A stretch of DNA of 64,000 bases from Sulfitobacter brevis. GTDB taxonomy: Bacteria; Pseudomonadota; Alphaproteobacteria; Rhodobacterales; Rhodobacteraceae. The stretch is taken from the NCBI RefSeq assembly GCF_900112755.1, contig NZ_FOMW01000006.1:186001-250000 (forward strand), in the 5' to 3' direction. The notes beneath the pieces are model-generated. The model ran no database searches. It was not told the origin of the DNA and was given only the letters and a program-made list of their open reading frames with translations. Both the position numbers and the translations under genes were made by a program. Shown here in pieces: positions 52,254 through 60,810 of the stretch; the first letter of the stretch is position 1; every line of letters starts with the position of its first letter.

Positions 52254-54623
52254 ATGCCTAAGGACGGTGGAATTGGTGCCAGCAGCAAGCGGCGCGAGGA
52301 CATCCGGTTTTTAACCGGTGTGGGGAATTACACGGACGACATCAATCTTCGGGGGCAGGCGCATGTGTTCTTCCTGCGATCCGATGTGGCGCATGGCACG
52401 TTAAGCAATGTCGATACCTCGGCGGCAGAAAGCATGCCCGGCGTGGTCAAGATTTTCACCGGCGCGGATTTCGAGGCGATTGGCGGTATTCCGTGCGGCT
52501 GGCAAATTACCGACCGGCATGGCCAACCGATGCAAGAGCCCAAGCACCCTGTATTGGCTCATGGCAAGGTGCGCCACGTTGGCGAGCCGATTGCGGCGGT
52601 GGTTGCCGAAACGCTGGCGCAAGCCCGCGATGCGGCCGAGGCAATTGTCGTTGACATCGACGACCTGCCTGCCGTGGTTAATATGAAGGACGCCGTTAAA
52701 GAGGGTGCCACCAAGGTCCACGACGATCTGACCTCGAACCTGTGTTACGACTGGGGTTTCGTGGAGGAGAATAAGGACGCGGTGAACAAAGCCTTTGAAG
52801 AGGCCGCCCACGTCACGACGCTTGAACTGGTCAACAACCGTTTGGTGGCCAACCCGATGGAGCCGCGCGTTGCGGTGGGCGATTACGCCCGTGGCACCGG
52901 CGACCACACACTTTATACCACCAGCCAGAACCCGCATGTCATCCGCCTGCTGATGGGGGCCTTTGTTCTGGGCATCCCCGAGCACAAGCTGCGCGTTGTG
53001 GCACCGGATGTCGGCGGTGGTTTTGGCACCAAAATCTTCCACTATCAGGAAGAGGCGTTTTGCACATTCGCGGCCAAAGCCTGTAACCGTCCGGTTAAAT
53101 GGACATCAAGCCGGACCGAAGCGTTTATGTCTGATGCGCATGGCCGAGACCACGTAACCAAGATCGAACTGGCGCTGGATGCTCAGAATAACTTTATGGC
53201 GATCCGCACCGATACCTATGCCAACATGGGCGCTTACCTCAGCACCTTCGCGCCATCGGTCCCGACATGGCTGCATGGCACCTTGATGGCGGGCAACTAT
53301 AAGACGCCGCTGATCTATGTGAACGTGAAGGCAGTGTTTACCAATACGGTGCCGGTCGATGCCTATCGCGGCGCTGGACGGCCGGAGGCGACTTATCAGT
53401 TGGAGCGGCTGGTCGATAAGGCCGCGCATGAATTGAAGATCGATCCGATTGCGCTCAGGCGCCAGAACTTCATCACCGAGTTTCCCTATGCCACGCCTGT
53501 GGCCGTGGAATATGACACCGGTGATTACATCGCCACAATGGACAAGCTCGAAGAGATGGCCGACCACGGCGGTTTCGCCGCACGGCGGGCGGCGTCCGAG
53601 GCCAAAGGCAAGCTGCGCGGCTTTGGTGTGAACTGCTATATCGAGGCGTGCGGTATCGCACCCAGCAATCTTGTCGGCCAGCTGGGCGCGCGTGCGGGTC
53701 TGTATGAAAGCGCCACGGTACGGGTCAATGCGACTGGCGGGCTTGTGGTGATGACCGGCAGCCACAGTCACGGGCAGGGGCATGAGACCGCCTTTCCGCA
53801 GGTGATCGCTGATATGATCGGGATTCCCGAGGACATGATCGAGATCGTGCATGGCGACACGGCCAACTCGCCGATGGGGATGGGCACCTACGGGTCGCGC
53901 TCTCTGGCGGTCGGTGGCTCTGCGATGGTGCGGGCGACGGAAAAGATTATCGCCAAAGCCAAGAAGATCGCCTCGCACCTGCTCGAAGCCTCGGAAGGGG
54001 ATATCGAGTTGAAGGACGGTGCGTTCAGCGTGGCGGGGACTGACAAGTCAGTAGCTTGGGGCGATGTGACACTCGCGGCCTATGTGCCACACAACTATCC
54101 GTTGGAGGATCTGGAACCCGGTTTGGAAGAGACCGCGTTTTACGACCCCTCGAACTTCACCTACCCCTCGGGCGCCTATGCCTGCGAGGTTGAGTTGGAC
54201 CCTGAAACCGGCCATGTCGCGATTGAACGGTTCTGGGCGGCGGATGATTTTGGCAATATCGTGAACCCGATGATCGTGACCGGTCAGGTGCATGGCGGCT
54301 TGGCGCAGGGCATTGGTCAGGCGCTGATGGAGAACTGCGCCTACGACAGTGACGGGCAATTGCTGAGCGCCTCCTATATGGACTATGCGATGCCCCGGGC
54401 CAGCGATCTGCCGTTCTATGACGTCGATCATTCGTGCCAGACGCCTTGCACGCACAACCCCTTGGGCGTGAAAGGCTGTGGCGAGGCGGGGGCGATCGGG
54501 TCGCCACCGGCGGTTGTTAACGCGGTTCTGGATGCGATGCGGTCGGGCGGGCATGACATCGCCCATATCGACATGCCGGTCACGCCGTCGCGGGTTTGGA
54601 ACGCGATGAACGGCCAAGGATAA
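52254..54623 (+). CDS. coxL: Form II aerobic CO dehydrogenase-like large subunit (molybdenum hydroxylase)
   Basis: 789 residues, the molybdopterin cytosine dinucleotide subunit. The active-site loop is AYRGAGR at 370-376, the form II signature, not the AYxCSFR of proven CO oxidisers, so the Cys that carries copper in form I is missing. DVGGGFGTKIFHYQEE, SHSHGQGHETAFPQVIADMI, and the base-catalyst Glu in KGCGEAGAIGSPPAVVNAVL complete the enzyme. Form II enzymes are widespread in roseobacters; whether they oxidise CO or another small molecule is debated. Works with CoxS and CoxM. Confidence 0.95.
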   Translation: MPKDGGIGASSKRREDIRFLTGVGNYTDDINLRGQAHVFFLRSDVAHGTLSNVDTSAAESMPGVVKIFTGADFEAIGGIPCGWQITDRHGQPMQEPKHPVLAHGKVRHVGEPIAAVVAETLAQARDAAEAIVVDIDDLPAVVNMKDAVKEGATKVHDDLTSNLCYDWGFVEENKDAVNKAFEEAAHVTTLELVNNRLVANPMEPRVAVGDYARGTGDHTLYTTSQNPHVIRLLMGAFVLGIPEHKLRVVAPDVGGGFGTKIFHYQEEAFCTFAAKACNRPVKWTSSRTEAFMSDAHGRDHVTKIELALDAQNNFMAIRTDTYANMGAYLSTFAPSVPTWLHGTLMAGNYKTPLIYVNVKAVFTNTVPVDAYRGAGRPEATYQLERLVDKAAHELKIDPIALRRQNFITEFPYATPVAVEYDTGDYIATMDKLEEMADHGGFAARRAASEAKGKLRGFGVNCYIEACGIAPSNLVGQLGARAGLYESATVRVNATGGLVVMTGSHSHGQGHETAFPQVIADMIGIPEDMIEIVHGDTANSPMGMGTYGSRSLAVGGSAMVRATEKIIAKAKKIASHLLEASEGDIELKDGAFSVAGTDKSVAWGDVTLAAYVPHNYPLEDLEPGLEETAFYDPSNFTYPSGAYACEVELDPETGHVAIERFWAADDFGNIVNPMIVTGQVHGGLAQGIGQALMENCAYDSDGQLLSASYMDYAMPRASDLPFYDVDHSCQTPCTHNPLGVKGCGEAGAIGSPPAVVNAVLDAMRSGGHDIAHIDMPVTPSRVWNAMNGQG

Positions 54624-54629
54624 AGGTAT

Positions 54630-54684
54630 GGGACCGGGGGGCCATCCCCCCGAAGCCCCCCGGAGTTTGTCCGGCCAAATGAAG
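54630..54684. repeat. REP-like palindromic repeat, copy 2
   Basis: Starts seven bases after the coxL stop. CCGGGGGGC pairs with GCCCCCCGG, with a competing inner GGGGGG / CCCCCC pair, followed by the tail GGAGTTTGTCCGGCCAAATG then AAG. The tail matches that of the element at 9951-10017. Position directly behind a stop codon is typical for such repeats, which may stabilise the upstream mRNA. Confidence 0.6.
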
Positions 54685-54736
54685 CAGGGTGTCGGCTTGT
54701 TTGCACAGCCGGACATGCCAACCGAGAGGAAGAACA

Positions 54737-55525
54737 ATGTATAATTTCGATATAGAGCGGCCCGGCACGGTTGCGGATGCTGTTTCTGCTTTGGGGCGCG
54801 AGGAAGCGCAGCCTTTGAGCGGCGGCCAGACGCTGATCCCGACACTCAAGGCGCGGCTTGCAGCGCCTTCGGTGCTGGTGTCGTTGAGCGGCATTGAAGA
54901 GTTGAAGGGCGTCCGGATGGAGGGCGGCAAGCTGTGCATCGGTGGTGGCACCACGCACGGGCGCGTGGCGCGCGAAGCTGAGGCACACTATCCGGGGTTG
55001 GCATCGCTGGCCGCGCGGATTGGCGACCCTGCGGTGCGCAACCGCGGCACCATTGGCGGGTCGCTGGCCAATAACGACCCGTCGGCCTGTTATCCTGCCG
55101 GTGCCTTGGGCAGTGGTGCGACCATCTTGACCAACAGCCGTGAGATTGCGGCGGATGATTACTTTCAGGGCATGTTCAGCACGGCGCTGGAAGAGGGCGA
55201 GATTGTCACCGAAGTCAGATTTCCGGTGCCCAGTGCCGCGCGCTATGAAAAGTTCATCCAGCCTGCCTCGCGCTTCCCGCTGGTTGCAGCCTTTGTGGCG
55301 CGGTTCGAGGACGGCGTGCGGGTGGCGATTACCGGTGCCTCCAACAACGGCGTGTTCCGCTGGCCCGAGGCCGAAGTGGCGCTTTCGTCGAGCTTTACCG
55401 CCGATGCGTTGGAAGGGCTAACGTTGTCGGGCGACGAGATGATCAGCGATCTGCACGGATCGGGCCAATATCGTGCCCATCTGTGCGGTGTGATGACCAA
55501 ACGGGCGGTTGCTTCCCTGGTCTAA
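54737..55525 (+). CDS. coxM: Carbon monoxide dehydrogenase-like FAD subunit
   Basis: 262 residues from ATG 54737 (GAGAGGAAG upstream; an earlier ATG at 54689 is rejected). FAD-binding SGGQTLIPTLKARLAAPSVL and RNRGTIGGSLANNDPSACYP, then the CO_deh_flav_C part (GASNNGVFRWPEAEVALSS). It accepts electrons from CoxS and passes them on to quinone or another acceptor. Last gene of the cluster; a terminator follows. Confidence 0.94.
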   Translation: MYNFDIERPGTVADAVSALGREEAQPLSGGQTLIPTLKARLAAPSVLVSLSGIEELKGVRMEGGKLCIGGGTTHGRVAREAEAHYPGLASLAARIGDPAVRNRGTIGGSLANNDPSACYPAGALGSGATILTNSREIAADDYFQGMFSTALEEGEIVTEVRFPVPSAARYEKFIQPASRFPLVAAFVARFEDGVRVAITGASNNGVFRWPEAEVALSSSFTADALEGLTLSGDEMISDLHGSGQYRAHLCGVMTKRAVASLV

Positions 55526-55556
55526 GGATACAGTAAGCGCCTGTCTGCGTTGAAGT

Positions 55557-55592
55557 AATGCCGCGCCTGTCTGATCGGGGGCGGCATTTTTC
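55557..55592 (+). terminator. Terminator after coxM
   Basis: Arms AATGCCGC / GCGGCATT with a 16-base loop, followed by TTTTTC. Confidence 0.75.
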
Positions 55593-55719
55593 GTTTGATA
55601 TCGGATAGCAGGGTTATTGCGGGGGCGTTGATATAGGATAGCGGAACTCTTGTGGCTTAAATGCGTTGTACGACAAGCGCTGCCCGAACGGCGTTCAAAT
55701 GAACCGTGAGGACTAATCC

Positions 55720-57507
55720 ATGAAGAAGATTCTGAAATCAACCACCTCGTTGGGGCTGAGCATCGCGCTCGCGCTGCCGACCGCTGGTTTCTCCCAGACG
55801 GCTGAGTGTAACCCGAAGATCAAAAAAGCCGAGTTCCCCTGTGAGTTCCAGGGTGAGACGGTAAATAACACGGAAGAATACCGGCTGCTGAAAGGCCTGA
55901 TGGCTGACGAAGCGGAAGCAGAGACAGAAGCGGACGTTGATGCCTCTGCTGAAGCGACCACCGAGGCCGATGCAGCTGCTGCTGCCGATGCGCAGACAAC
56001 TGCCGAGAAGCAGATTGAAGCGCTGGCCGACGCCGTGGCGAAAGAGCAAGCTGACGCGGATGCCAAAGCTGCTGCTGCTGACGCACAAGCTGTTGCTGAC
56101 GCGCAGGCCGCTGCCGACGCTCAGACGGCTGCTGATGCGCAGGCTGCGACTGACGCACAAGCTGCTGCCGATACGCAGGCCGCTGCCGACGCTCAAGCGG
56201 CTGCTGATGCGCAGGCTGCGACTGACGCACAAGCTGCTGCCGATACGCAGGCCGCTGCCGATGCGCAGGCTGCGACTGACGCACAAGCTGCAACAAATGC
56301 TCAAGCTGCTGCTGACGCACAAGCTGCCGCTGACGCACAGGCTGCCCAGAGTGCCGCCACCCAAGCGGACACAGATGCTGCCGCAGCTGAGGAAGCCCAG
56401 CAGGAGGCCCGCCGCGCGGAGCGCCGTGAGGAGCGCCGCAAAGAACAGGCTGCAGAGCGTGAAGCGCTGGCAGAAGCTGCTGCTGCTGCCGAAGCCGGCA
56501 CCTCTGAAGGCGAAGTTGTGACTGAAGAAGTCACCGATAGCGACGTGCGTACCTCCGACGAAGAGTTCGCCACTAAAGTTACCGCAACTGGCCAGACTGC
56601 CGAGCCTGCTGCAAAAAGCGACGACGGGCTAAGCAAGTTTGAAAAAGCTCTGCTGGTAGGTTTGGGGGCAGTTGCTGTCGGATCGTTGCTCAAGAACGGT
56701 GACAAGATCGTCAGCCGCTCGGGCGACCGTGTGGTGATCGAAGACCCAAATGGCGATCTGCGCGTGCTGAAAGACGATGATGCGCTGATCCGTCGCCCCG
56801 GTGACGAAGTGCGGACCGAAACCTTCAACGACGGCTCAACCCGCACTGTTGTGGTGAAGCCTGATGGATCGCAGATTGTTACCATTCGCGGTCGCGATGG
56901 ATCAGTTCTGCGCCGCGTGAACGTCGATGCGCGCGGCCAGGAATACATCTTGTTTGATGATCTGGTTGAAGAGCGTGAAGTGATCGTGAATGATCTTCCA
57001 CAGGTCCAGCGGACCGCCGCGGTTTCCGTGGGCCAGCAGGACGAAGCTGCGCTGCGTGCCGCTTTGCAGTCCCAGCGGAACGGAGATCAGGCGCGTACCT
57101 TCTCGCTCCGTCAGGTGCGTGAAATTACTCAGGTTCGCGCAATGGCGCCCGAGCTTGAACTCGACGCAGTCCGCTTCGATACCGGGTCCGCTGCTATCCG
57201 TCCTGAGCAGGCACGTTCGCTTGCGCGGATCGGTAACACGCTGAGCCAGATGATCGCAGAAGATCCACGTACGGTGATTTTGGTCGAAGGCCACACCGAT
57301 GCGGTCGGCGATGCGTCCTACAACCTGTCGCTGTCTGACCGTCGTGCCGAGACTGTAGCACTGGCGTTAACCGAATACTTTGATGTGCCGCCAGAAAACC
57401 TGATCACTCAGGGTTACGGCGAATCCAGCCTCAAAGTGCCGTCACAGACTGCCGAAGTAGCAAACCGTCGCGCCGTTGTGCGCAACATCACCAACCTGCT
57501 GCGGTAA
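55720..57507 (+). CDS. OmpA family outer membrane protein with long Ala/Asp/Gln repeat region
   Basis: 595 residues. Signal peptide at 1-25 (MKKILKSTTSLGLSIALALP, cleavage after FSQ or nearby), two early Cys (AECNPKIKKAEFPCEF), then residues about 60-240 made almost only of Ala, Asp, Gln, Thr and Glu with ADAQAA units, a basic RREERRKEQ stretch, a predicted hydrophobic helix (ALLVGLGAVAVGSLL), and a C-terminal OmpA peptidoglycan-binding domain (about 480-595: VRFDTGSAAIRPEQARSLAR; LVEGHTDAVGDASYNLSLSD; RRAETVALALTEYF). It ties envelope layers together; the repeat may span the periplasm or coiled-coil with partners. Confidence 0.9.
   Translation: MKKILKSTTSLGLSIALALPTAGFSQTAECNPKIKKAEFPCEFQGETVNNTEEYRLLKGLMADEAEAETEADVDASAEATTEADAAAAADAQTTAEKQIEALADAVAKEQADADAKAAAADAQAVADAQAAADAQTAADAQAATDAQAAADTQAAADAQAAADAQAATDAQAAADTQAAADAQAATDAQAATNAQAAADAQAAADAQAAQSAATQADTDAAAAEEAQQEARRAERREERRKEQAAEREALAEAAAAAEAGTSEGEVVTEEVTDSDVRTSDEEFATKVTATGQTAEPAAKSDDGLSKFEKALLVGLGAVAVGSLLKNGDKIVSRSGDRVVIEDPNGDLRVLKDDDALIRRPGDEVRTETFNDGSTRTVVVKPDGSQIVTIRGRDGSVLRRVNVDARGQEYILFDDLVEEREVIVNDLPQVQRTAAVSVGQQDEAALRAALQSQRNGDQARTFSLRQVREITQVRAMAPELELDAVRFDTGSAAIRPEQARSLARIGNTLSQMIAEDPRTVILVEGHTDAVGDASYNLSLSDRRAETVALALTEYFDVPPENLITQGYGESSLKVPSQTAEVANRRAVVRNITNLLR
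56126..56261 (+). repeat. 72-bp period tandem repeat in the OmpA-family gene
   Basis: Bases 56126-56189 recur exactly at 56198-56261, a 72-base (24-residue) period laid over smaller ADAQAA units that extend from about 56080 to 56345. Exact identity suggests recent duplication by slippage or unequal recombination, always in frame. Confidence 0.85.
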
Positions 57508-57534
57508 GTCCCGAATAGTTTGGTTAACGAGTAT

Positions 57535-57562
57535 GAGGCCTCCGTTTTGCGGGGGCCTTTTT
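57535..57562 (+). terminator. Terminator after the OmpA-family gene
   Basis: Stem GAGGCCTCCG / CGGGGGCCT with a TTTTG loop followed by five Ts. Confidence 0.8.
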
Positions 57563-57600
57563 CGTGGGATGCTCCGCAAGGGCTGCGTATCCCAAGACAT

Positions 57601-57636
57601 AAAAAAACCGCCCCCAACAATGTCGGGGGCGGTTTC
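57601..57636 (-). terminator. Terminator after infC
   Basis: On the minus strand a stem AAACCGCCCCC / GGGGGCGGTTT with a short loop ends in seven Ts; it is convergent with the terminator at 57535-57562. Confidence 0.88.
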
Positions 57637-57656
57637 TTGTATCAATAGGGGAGGCG

Positions 57657-58205
57657 TTATTTGTTCGGCATCGGGCCGATCAACATCACCATCTGGCGGC
57701 CTTCCATCTTGGGAAAGTTCTCTACCCGACCATGCTCTTTGGTATCTTCGGCAACCCGCTCAAGCAGTTCGCGCCCCAAATTCTGGTGCGCCATTTCGCG
57801 GCCACGGAAACGCAGGGTGACCTTCACCTTGTCGCCATTTTCCAGAAATTTGAACACGTTACGCATTTTGACTTCGTAATCGTTGGTGTCAGTGTTCGGA
57901 CGGAACTTGACCTCTTTGATCTCGATAATCTTTTGCTTTTTGCGGGCCTCGGCCTCGCGCTTTTGCGTCTCGTATTTAAACTTGCCAAAGTCCATAATTT
58001 TACAGACGGGCGGGCTGGCGTTTGGCGAAATCTCGACCAGATCAAGTCCCGCTTCCTCGGCCATTTCCATGGCGCGGGCGGGAGTGACAACACCCGCATT
58101 CTCGCCGTCAGCACCGATCAGGCGGATTTCGGGTGAGCGAATACTGTCGTTGACGCGAGGGCCGGTGTCGCGGGTCGGCGGCGCGTTGTGTGGTCTGCGA
58201 GCGAT
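57657..58205 (-). CDS. infC: Translation initiation factor IF-3 with ATC start codon
   Basis: 182 residues when started at ATC (58205-58203). From there the protein reads [20 protein letters not shown], then [19 protein letters not shown], which is the complete IF-3 N-domain; starting at the first ATG (58070) would lose 45 conserved residues. AAAGGAC lies seven bases upstream of the ATC. Non-AUG starts are a known conserved feature of infC that lets IF-3 repress its own translation by rejecting poor start codons. The C-domain has [19 protein letters not shown] and [17 protein letters not shown] small ACCCC-GTATA-GGGGT hairpin lies in the leader (58251-58265). Confidence 0.95.
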   Translation of the reverse strand: MARRPHNAPPTRDTGPRVNDSIRSPEIRLIGADGENAGVVTPARAMEMAEEAGLDLVEISPNASPPVCKIMDFGKFKYETQKREAEARKKQKIIEIKEVKFRPNTDTNDYEVKMRNVFKFLENGDKVKVTLRFRGREMAHQNLGRELLERVAEDTKEHGRVENFPKMEGRQMVMLIGPMPNK

Positions 58206-58212
58206 GGTGAGT

Positions 58213-58219
58213 GTCCTTT
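58213..58219 (-). promoter_or_regulatory. Ribosome-binding site deciding the infC start
   Basis: AAAGGAC on the minus strand, seven bases before the ATC start codon. It is the only good site in the region and places the start 135 bases upstream of the first ATG. Confidence 0.85.
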
Positions 58220-58406
58220 GATTGTTGAGTAATTCGAAGCTGCAATCTAGACCCCGTATAGGGGTTCTTCAAGTCGCTAATTCCACTCTCTAGGGCCACT
58301 ACAGTGGATTTTATGCTTGAAATCGGTGTGCATGAGCCGCATTTGATCTTTAATTGACGATATCGGCCCCCATACGGGCCTTGGCCTTTGGCATAAGGAA
58401 TACGCC

Positions 58407-59396
58407 ATGAAGAATTTGATCTGGATTATCATTGCGGCGGTGATCGCATTGACCGGCTATTGGCTGTGGTCCGGCCAGTCGCCCAAAGAGCTTGCATCAG
58501 AGGTTTCCGACGCTGTTGACGCGCCCGCTGCGTTGGAATCTGCCAGCGAGGCGGTTGGTGAGGCCGCGATCGTAGTCGGCGATGCGGTGGACAGTGTTGT
58601 TGATGCGGTTGACGGCGATGATGTCGTGGTGACCGACGAGACAGTCGTCGCGGGCGAGACGATGGCTGAAGGCACTGGTGATGCCACCGGTCCCGTGGAT
58701 GCGGGCCCGATCTCCGAAGATGTTGCTGTTAAAGCGCTTGAGGGGATTGAGCCTGTCGTGATCGAAGAAGTGACCGAAGCGGACACGGCGGAAACCACCG
58801 AACCTGCTTCCGATGGGACAAAAACTGTAGCGCCTGAAGCGTCGGAGCCCGAGACAGTAGCGCCAGTTGCGGCGGAGCCTGCTCCTGCGGAAGCGCAAAC
58901 CACAGAGGCTGCTCAGAATGATGCGACGGTTGCCACACCAGCAACGCCTTCTGCTTCTGACGCCGAGGTAGAGGAACCTGCACCAGCAGCGGACGCAACA
59001 ACCGAGACCGAAGCGGAGGCATCAGCGCCAACGACCGAAGCGACCGAGGCTGACACTGCACCTGAAGAAGCGACGCCATTGGCAGGTACGGCTACTGAAG
59101 GTTCGGATAGCCAAACAGCAACCGCAACCGAAGCAACCGCAACCGAAGCACCTGCAACCGAAGCAACCGCAACCGAAGCACCTGCAACCGAAGCACCTGC
59201 AACCGAAGCTGTGGCACCTGCGCAATTGTTCACGGTCGAAGGCTTCGATCTGGCGCAGGCAACTGCCTTTATCGAAGCGGCGGAACTGACGACGCTGGAA
59301 CGCACCACCTACATCAAATACCTCGGTGCGGCTCAGGAAAACCCCGAAGCTCTGGCGGCTTTGCTGGCGAAGGTACGGGTGGCGCTGGGTCTGTAA
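58407..59396 (+). CDS. Membrane-anchored acidic Ala/Glu/Thr-rich repeat protein
   Basis: 329 residues. One N-terminal membrane helix (about 4-22, LIWIIIAAVIALTGYWLW) acts as a signal anchor; residues about 30-275 are acidic and low in complexity (Ala, Thr, Glu, Asp, Val, Pro), including ATEAPATEA repeats near 238-268; the last 55 residues form a compact helical domain (LFTVEGFDLAQATAFIEAAE; LTTLERTTYIKYLGAAQENP; LLAKVRVALGL). The layout suggests a tethered domain on a long flexible periplasmic arm. No function recognised. A bidirectional terminator follows. Confidence 0.8.
   Translation: MKNLIWIIIAAVIALTGYWLWSGQSPKELASEVSDAVDAPAALESASEAVGEAAIVVGDAVDSVVDAVDGDDVVVTDETVVAGETMAEGTGDATGPVDAGPISEDVAVKALEGIEPVVIEEVTEADTAETTEPASDGTKTVAPEASEPETVAPVAAEPAPAEAQTTEAAQNDATVATPATPSASDAEVEEPAPAADATTETEAEASAPTTEATEADTAPEEATPLAGTATEGSDSQTATATEATATEAPATEATATEAPATEAPATEAVAPAQLFTVEGFDLAQATAFIEAAELTTLERTTYIKYLGAAQENPEALAALLAKVRVALGL
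59119..59210 (+). repeat. Tandem GCAACCGAAGCA-type repeat in the acidic protein gene
   Basis: Units of 12 to 15 bases built on GCAACCGAAGCACCT / GCAACCGAAGCAACC recur about seven times, coding ATEA(P/T). Near-identical copies point to slippage; all changes keep frame. Confidence 0.8.
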
Positions 59397-59417
59397 CCCG
59401 CGGCACAGCAAAATACG

Positions 59418-59454
59418 AAAAAAGGACCGCGCTCAAACGAGTGCGGTCCTTTTG
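59418..59454. terminator. Bidirectional terminator between the acidic protein gene and fpr
   Basis: Stem AAAAGGACCGC-G-CTC / GAG-T-GCGGTCCTTTT with loop AAAC; A run on one side and T run on the other, between convergent genes. Confidence 0.88.
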
Positions 59455-59501
59455 CTTTTGGGGCACAGGCTTTCAGAAACCTGCAAAACTTTAGAAATCT
59501 T

Positions 59502-60350
59502 TCAGCCGACGAAGGCTTTTTCCACGACAAAGGTCTTGGGATCGGAATTTGCGCCTTCCTCTAGGCCGAAGCCCTCAAGAACCTTGGTGATGTCCTTGTT
59601 GAAGTCCAAACTGCCGCAGACCATCGCGCGGTCGGTTTCCGGCGTGATCGGCGGAATGCCCAGATCGGCAAAGACGCTGCCGACTTCCAGCAGATTGGTG
59701 ATCCGGCCCATCTTGGGGCTTTGTTCGCGCGTTGTGGTGGGGTAATAGCGGATTTTGGCGAGGTTTTCCGCGCCGATCAGCTCCTGCATCAGGTCGTCAG
59801 ATTGCAGGTTCTCGATCAGCTCGCGACCATAGGCCAACTCCGCCACATCGCGGACGGTGTGGGTGATCACAACCTCTTCGAACTTCTCATAGGTCTCCGG
59901 CTCGCGCAGCAGCGAAGCGAAGGGCGCAAAGCCGGTGCCGGTCGCGAAGAACCACAGCCGTTTGCCGGGCAGCAGCGCATCGTGCACCAGCGTGCCAACG
60001 GGCTTGGGCCGCAAAATCAGCTCGTCGCCCGCTTTGATGTGTTGCAACCGCGAGGTCAGTGGGCCGTCCTGCACCTTGACCGAATAGAACTCCAACTCGT
60101 CGTCCCAAGCGGGCGAGGCGATGGAATAGGCGCGCAGCAGCGGCTTTTGCTTGCCGGTCTCGGGGTGCGCTTCGCCCATCAGGCCGATCATCACAAACTC
60201 GCCCGAGCGGAACCGCAACGAGGCGGGCCGCGTCACCCGAAACGAGAACAGACGATCGGACCAATGTTTGACAGAGGTCACGGTCTGCGCGTCGGGCAGG
60301 GTCGGTACGGGTTTGGCGGTGATCTGGTTCACGGGGGTCGCTTCTGTCAT
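59502..60350 (-). CDS. fpr: Ferredoxin--NADP+ reductase
   Basis: 282 residues from ATG 60350. FAD-binding RAYSIASPAWDDELEFYSVK, NADP-binding FFATGTGFAPFASLLREPET, MVCGSLDFNKDITKVLEGFG and the C-terminal VEKAFVG, typical of the bacterial (subclass I) Fpr. It passes electrons between NADPH and ferredoxin or flavodoxin. Last gene in the sulfur assimilation cluster, 61 bases after the DUF934 gene; here it could feed CysI, which lacks a flavoprotein partner in the operon. Confidence 0.94.
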   Translation of the reverse strand: MTEATPVNQITAKPVPTLPDAQTVTSVKHWSDRLFSFRVTRPASLRFRSGEFVMIGLMGEAHPETGKQKPLLRAYSIASPAWDDELEFYSVKVQDGPLTSRLQHIKAGDELILRPKPVGTLVHDALLPGKRLWFFATGTGFAPFASLLREPETYEKFEEVVITHTVRDVAELAYGRELIENLQSDDLMQELIGAENLAKIRYYPTTTREQSPKMGRITNLLEVGSVFADLGIPPITPETDRAMVCGSLDFNKDITKVLEGFGLEEGANSDPKTFVVEKAFVG

Positions 60351-60411
60351 GTCAAATATCCGCAAGGCGGGCTTGCGGCCTCTACTTAAAGAAAGGAAGG
60401 GGCGAGGGCAA

Positions 60412-60810
60412 TCAGCCGCGCAACCGCGACTGGTAGTTGTGCTCTTGCCAGTTGGCGCGGGCCAGCCATTGCGGCTCGGTTTGGCGGGCGGCGAGGGCAT
60501 CATCGATCTCGACCTCGTCAAAGCCGCTGCGCCGCGCCATCGCGTATTGGTCAGCCAGCAGACGGCCGTGCGCCCGCAGGCGTCCCTGATAGCCGCGCAG
60601 GCGCAAGGCCCGCGCGATGGTAAAGCCGCGCCCGTCCGCCGAGGAGGGGAAATCGATGCGGATCATCTTGAGCCCCTCAAGCGCCACATCTTCGGGTTGG
60701 GTGTCGGACGGCAGGTGTAGTGCCACGCAATCGTTGGCGGCAGGCTGGGCGCAAAACCCACGGGTCCAGTCTTCGGTCACAAAACCTGTGTCGTTAATCA
60801 GTTGTGTCAT
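60412..60810 (-). CDS. DUF934 protein of the sulfite reduction operon
   Basis: 132 residues from ATG 60810 (GGAGG upstream). DUF934 proteins are found almost only beside cysI/cysH and are annotated as probably involved in sulfite reduction. Seen here: NDCVALHLPSDTQPEDVALE, RIDFPSSADGRGFTIARALR, LRGYQGRLRAHGRLLADQYA and FDEVEIDDALAARQTE. No metal-binding Cys cluster. ATGA overlap with cysH. Possibly an electron-transfer or assembly partner of CysI; unproven. Confidence 0.92.
   Translation of the reverse strand: MTQLINDTGFVTEDWTRGFCAQPAANDCVALHLPSDTQPEDVALEGLKMIRIDFPSSADGRGFTIARALRLRGYQGRLRAHGRLLADQYAMARRSGFDEVEIDDALAARQTEPQWLARANWQEHNYQSRLRG

Noticed and set aside
51887-52303. 138-codon minus-strand frame in the coxS-coxL gap
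   Set aside because: It has no ribosome-binding site, overlaps both cox genes antisense, and its composition is that of structured GC-rich DNA.
56080-56350. Repeat array considered as CRISPR
   Set aside because: Units are in frame, abutting and coding; there are no unique spacers of constant length and no cas genes.
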